Shown one piece after another: positions 31,646-32,031 of a stretch of DNA of 32,031 nt. This DNA is from Opitutus sp. GAS368. GTDB taxonomy: Bacteria > Verrucomicrobiota > Verrucomicrobiia > Opitutales > Opitutaceae. The notes beneath the pieces are model-generated. The model saw only the letters and a list, made by a program, of their open reading frames with translations, was not told the DNA's origin and ran no database searches. The stretch is taken from positions 1-32,031 of the forward strand of contig CAMBVX010000032.1 of the NCBI GenBank assembly GCA_945871085.1. The letters are read 5' to 3'. A program made the translations under genes and the position numbers. Positions within the stretch are counted from its first letter, which is position 1. Each line of letters opens with the position of its first letter.

Positions 31646-32031
31646 ATGAATAAGAAATCTCTCACGGAAGCGGATATTCGGACCAAGTTCATCACTCCGG
31701 CCATCGTCGGCGCGCATGGTGAGAAGTGGAACGTGATGACGCAGATCCGCGAGGAAGCCTATTTCACCAAGGGTCGGGTCATCGTGCGCGGGAAGACCGT
31801 CAAACGCGGCGAGAACAAGCGCATCTTCGACGAACTCCATGCCCGCAAAGACGAGATCGAAAAGGCCTTCGGCGCCACACTCTCATGGGAGCGACTGGAC
31901 ACCAAGCGCGCCTGCCGGATCAAACACGTGATCGAACGCGGCGGCTACCGCAGCCCGGAATCCGAATGGCCGGCGATTCAATCGGAGATGGTCGACACCA
32001 TGACCAAGTTGGACGCCGCGCTGAAACCAGG
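31646..32031 (+). CDS. HsdR N-terminus fused in frame to a DUF4268 domain (cut by window edge)
   Basis: The frame is open from ATG 31646 to the right edge (128 codons and 2 bases visible). Residues 1-59 are a near-canonical N-terminus of a type I restriction endonuclease R subunit: KSLTEADIRTKFITPA, MTQIREEAYFTKGR and VIVRGKTVKRGENKR. In true HsdR proteins this is followed by ADYxLYYKPNxPLAxIEAKD, the nuclease core. Here it switches at about nucleotide 31823 to FDELHARKDEIEKAFG, LSWERLDTKRACRIK and EWPAIQSEMVDTMTKLDAALKP, which is DUF4268. The visible part therefore lacks the PD-(D/E)XK nuclease and helicase motors. It could be a deletion-born gene remnant or a genuine small fusion protein. 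No hsdM or hsdS is visible next to it. Confidence 0.8.
   Translation, partial: MNKKSLTEADIRTKFITPAIVGAHGEKWNVMTQIREEAYFTKGRVIVRGKTVKRGENKRIFDELHARKDEIEKAFGATLSWERLDTKRACRIKHVIERGGYRSPESEWPAIQSEMVDTMTKLDAALKP

Overview
The window is GC-rich bacterial DNA, densely packed, with many four-base ATGA gene overlaps and few Shine-Dalgarno sites. The gene content points to Verrucomicrobiota, most likely Opitutaceae: a long MoxR/DUF58/BatA/DUF4175 operon with DUF4159 proteins, a TonB-dependent receptor, a signal-peptide sulfatase, pseudopilins and a multiheme cytochrome-TPR lipoprotein. This assignment comes from recognising families and was not computed.

Layout, left to right. (1) 2-847 (+): the 3' end of a metal-type ABC-3 permease gene, followed directly by a small membrane protein. 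(2) 1079-16997 (+): a nine-gene operon, genes overlapping or nearly touching. In order it encodes a secreted TPR protein with an HEXXH peptidase domain, two tandem DUF4159 proteins, a MoxR AAA+ ATPase, a DUF58 protein, a BatA/vWA membrane protein, a 1311-residue DUF4175-like coiled-coil protein with a collagen-like stretch, a vWA/GATase-like membrane protein, and a caspase-fold protein with EF-hand loops but no visible catalytic cysteine. By analogy with MoxR/vWA systems it probably assembles, activates or remodels an envelope complex; the client is unknown. (3) 17088-21357 (+): adenine deaminase and a TonB-dependent receptor, each preceded by a strikingly sigma-54-like -24/-12 element, then a good intrinsic terminator. 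A frameshifted remnant of an NCS2 (xanthine/uracil-type) permease follows, so this was probably a purine or nitrogen-scavenging locus. (4) 22092-25088 (-): a two-gene module (type II/IV-like pseudopilin plus single-pass membrane protein) present as two diverged tandem copies. (5) 25283-31201 (-): an apparent operon for an octaheme cytochrome/TPR lipoprotein, a fused EF-hand/redoxin/cytochrome c/copper-monooxygenase-like protein and a Cys-type sulfatase. (6) 31646-end (+): a chimeric reading frame with about 59 residues of a type I restriction HsdR N-terminus joined in frame to a DUF4268 domain, cut by the window edge.

The least explained items are the duplicated pseudopilin/membrane-protein module, the nine-gene operon with its cysteine-less caspase-like last gene, the paired sigma-54-like promoters and the HsdR-DUF4268 chimera. 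No rRNA, tRNA, CRISPR array or intact insertion sequence was recognised.
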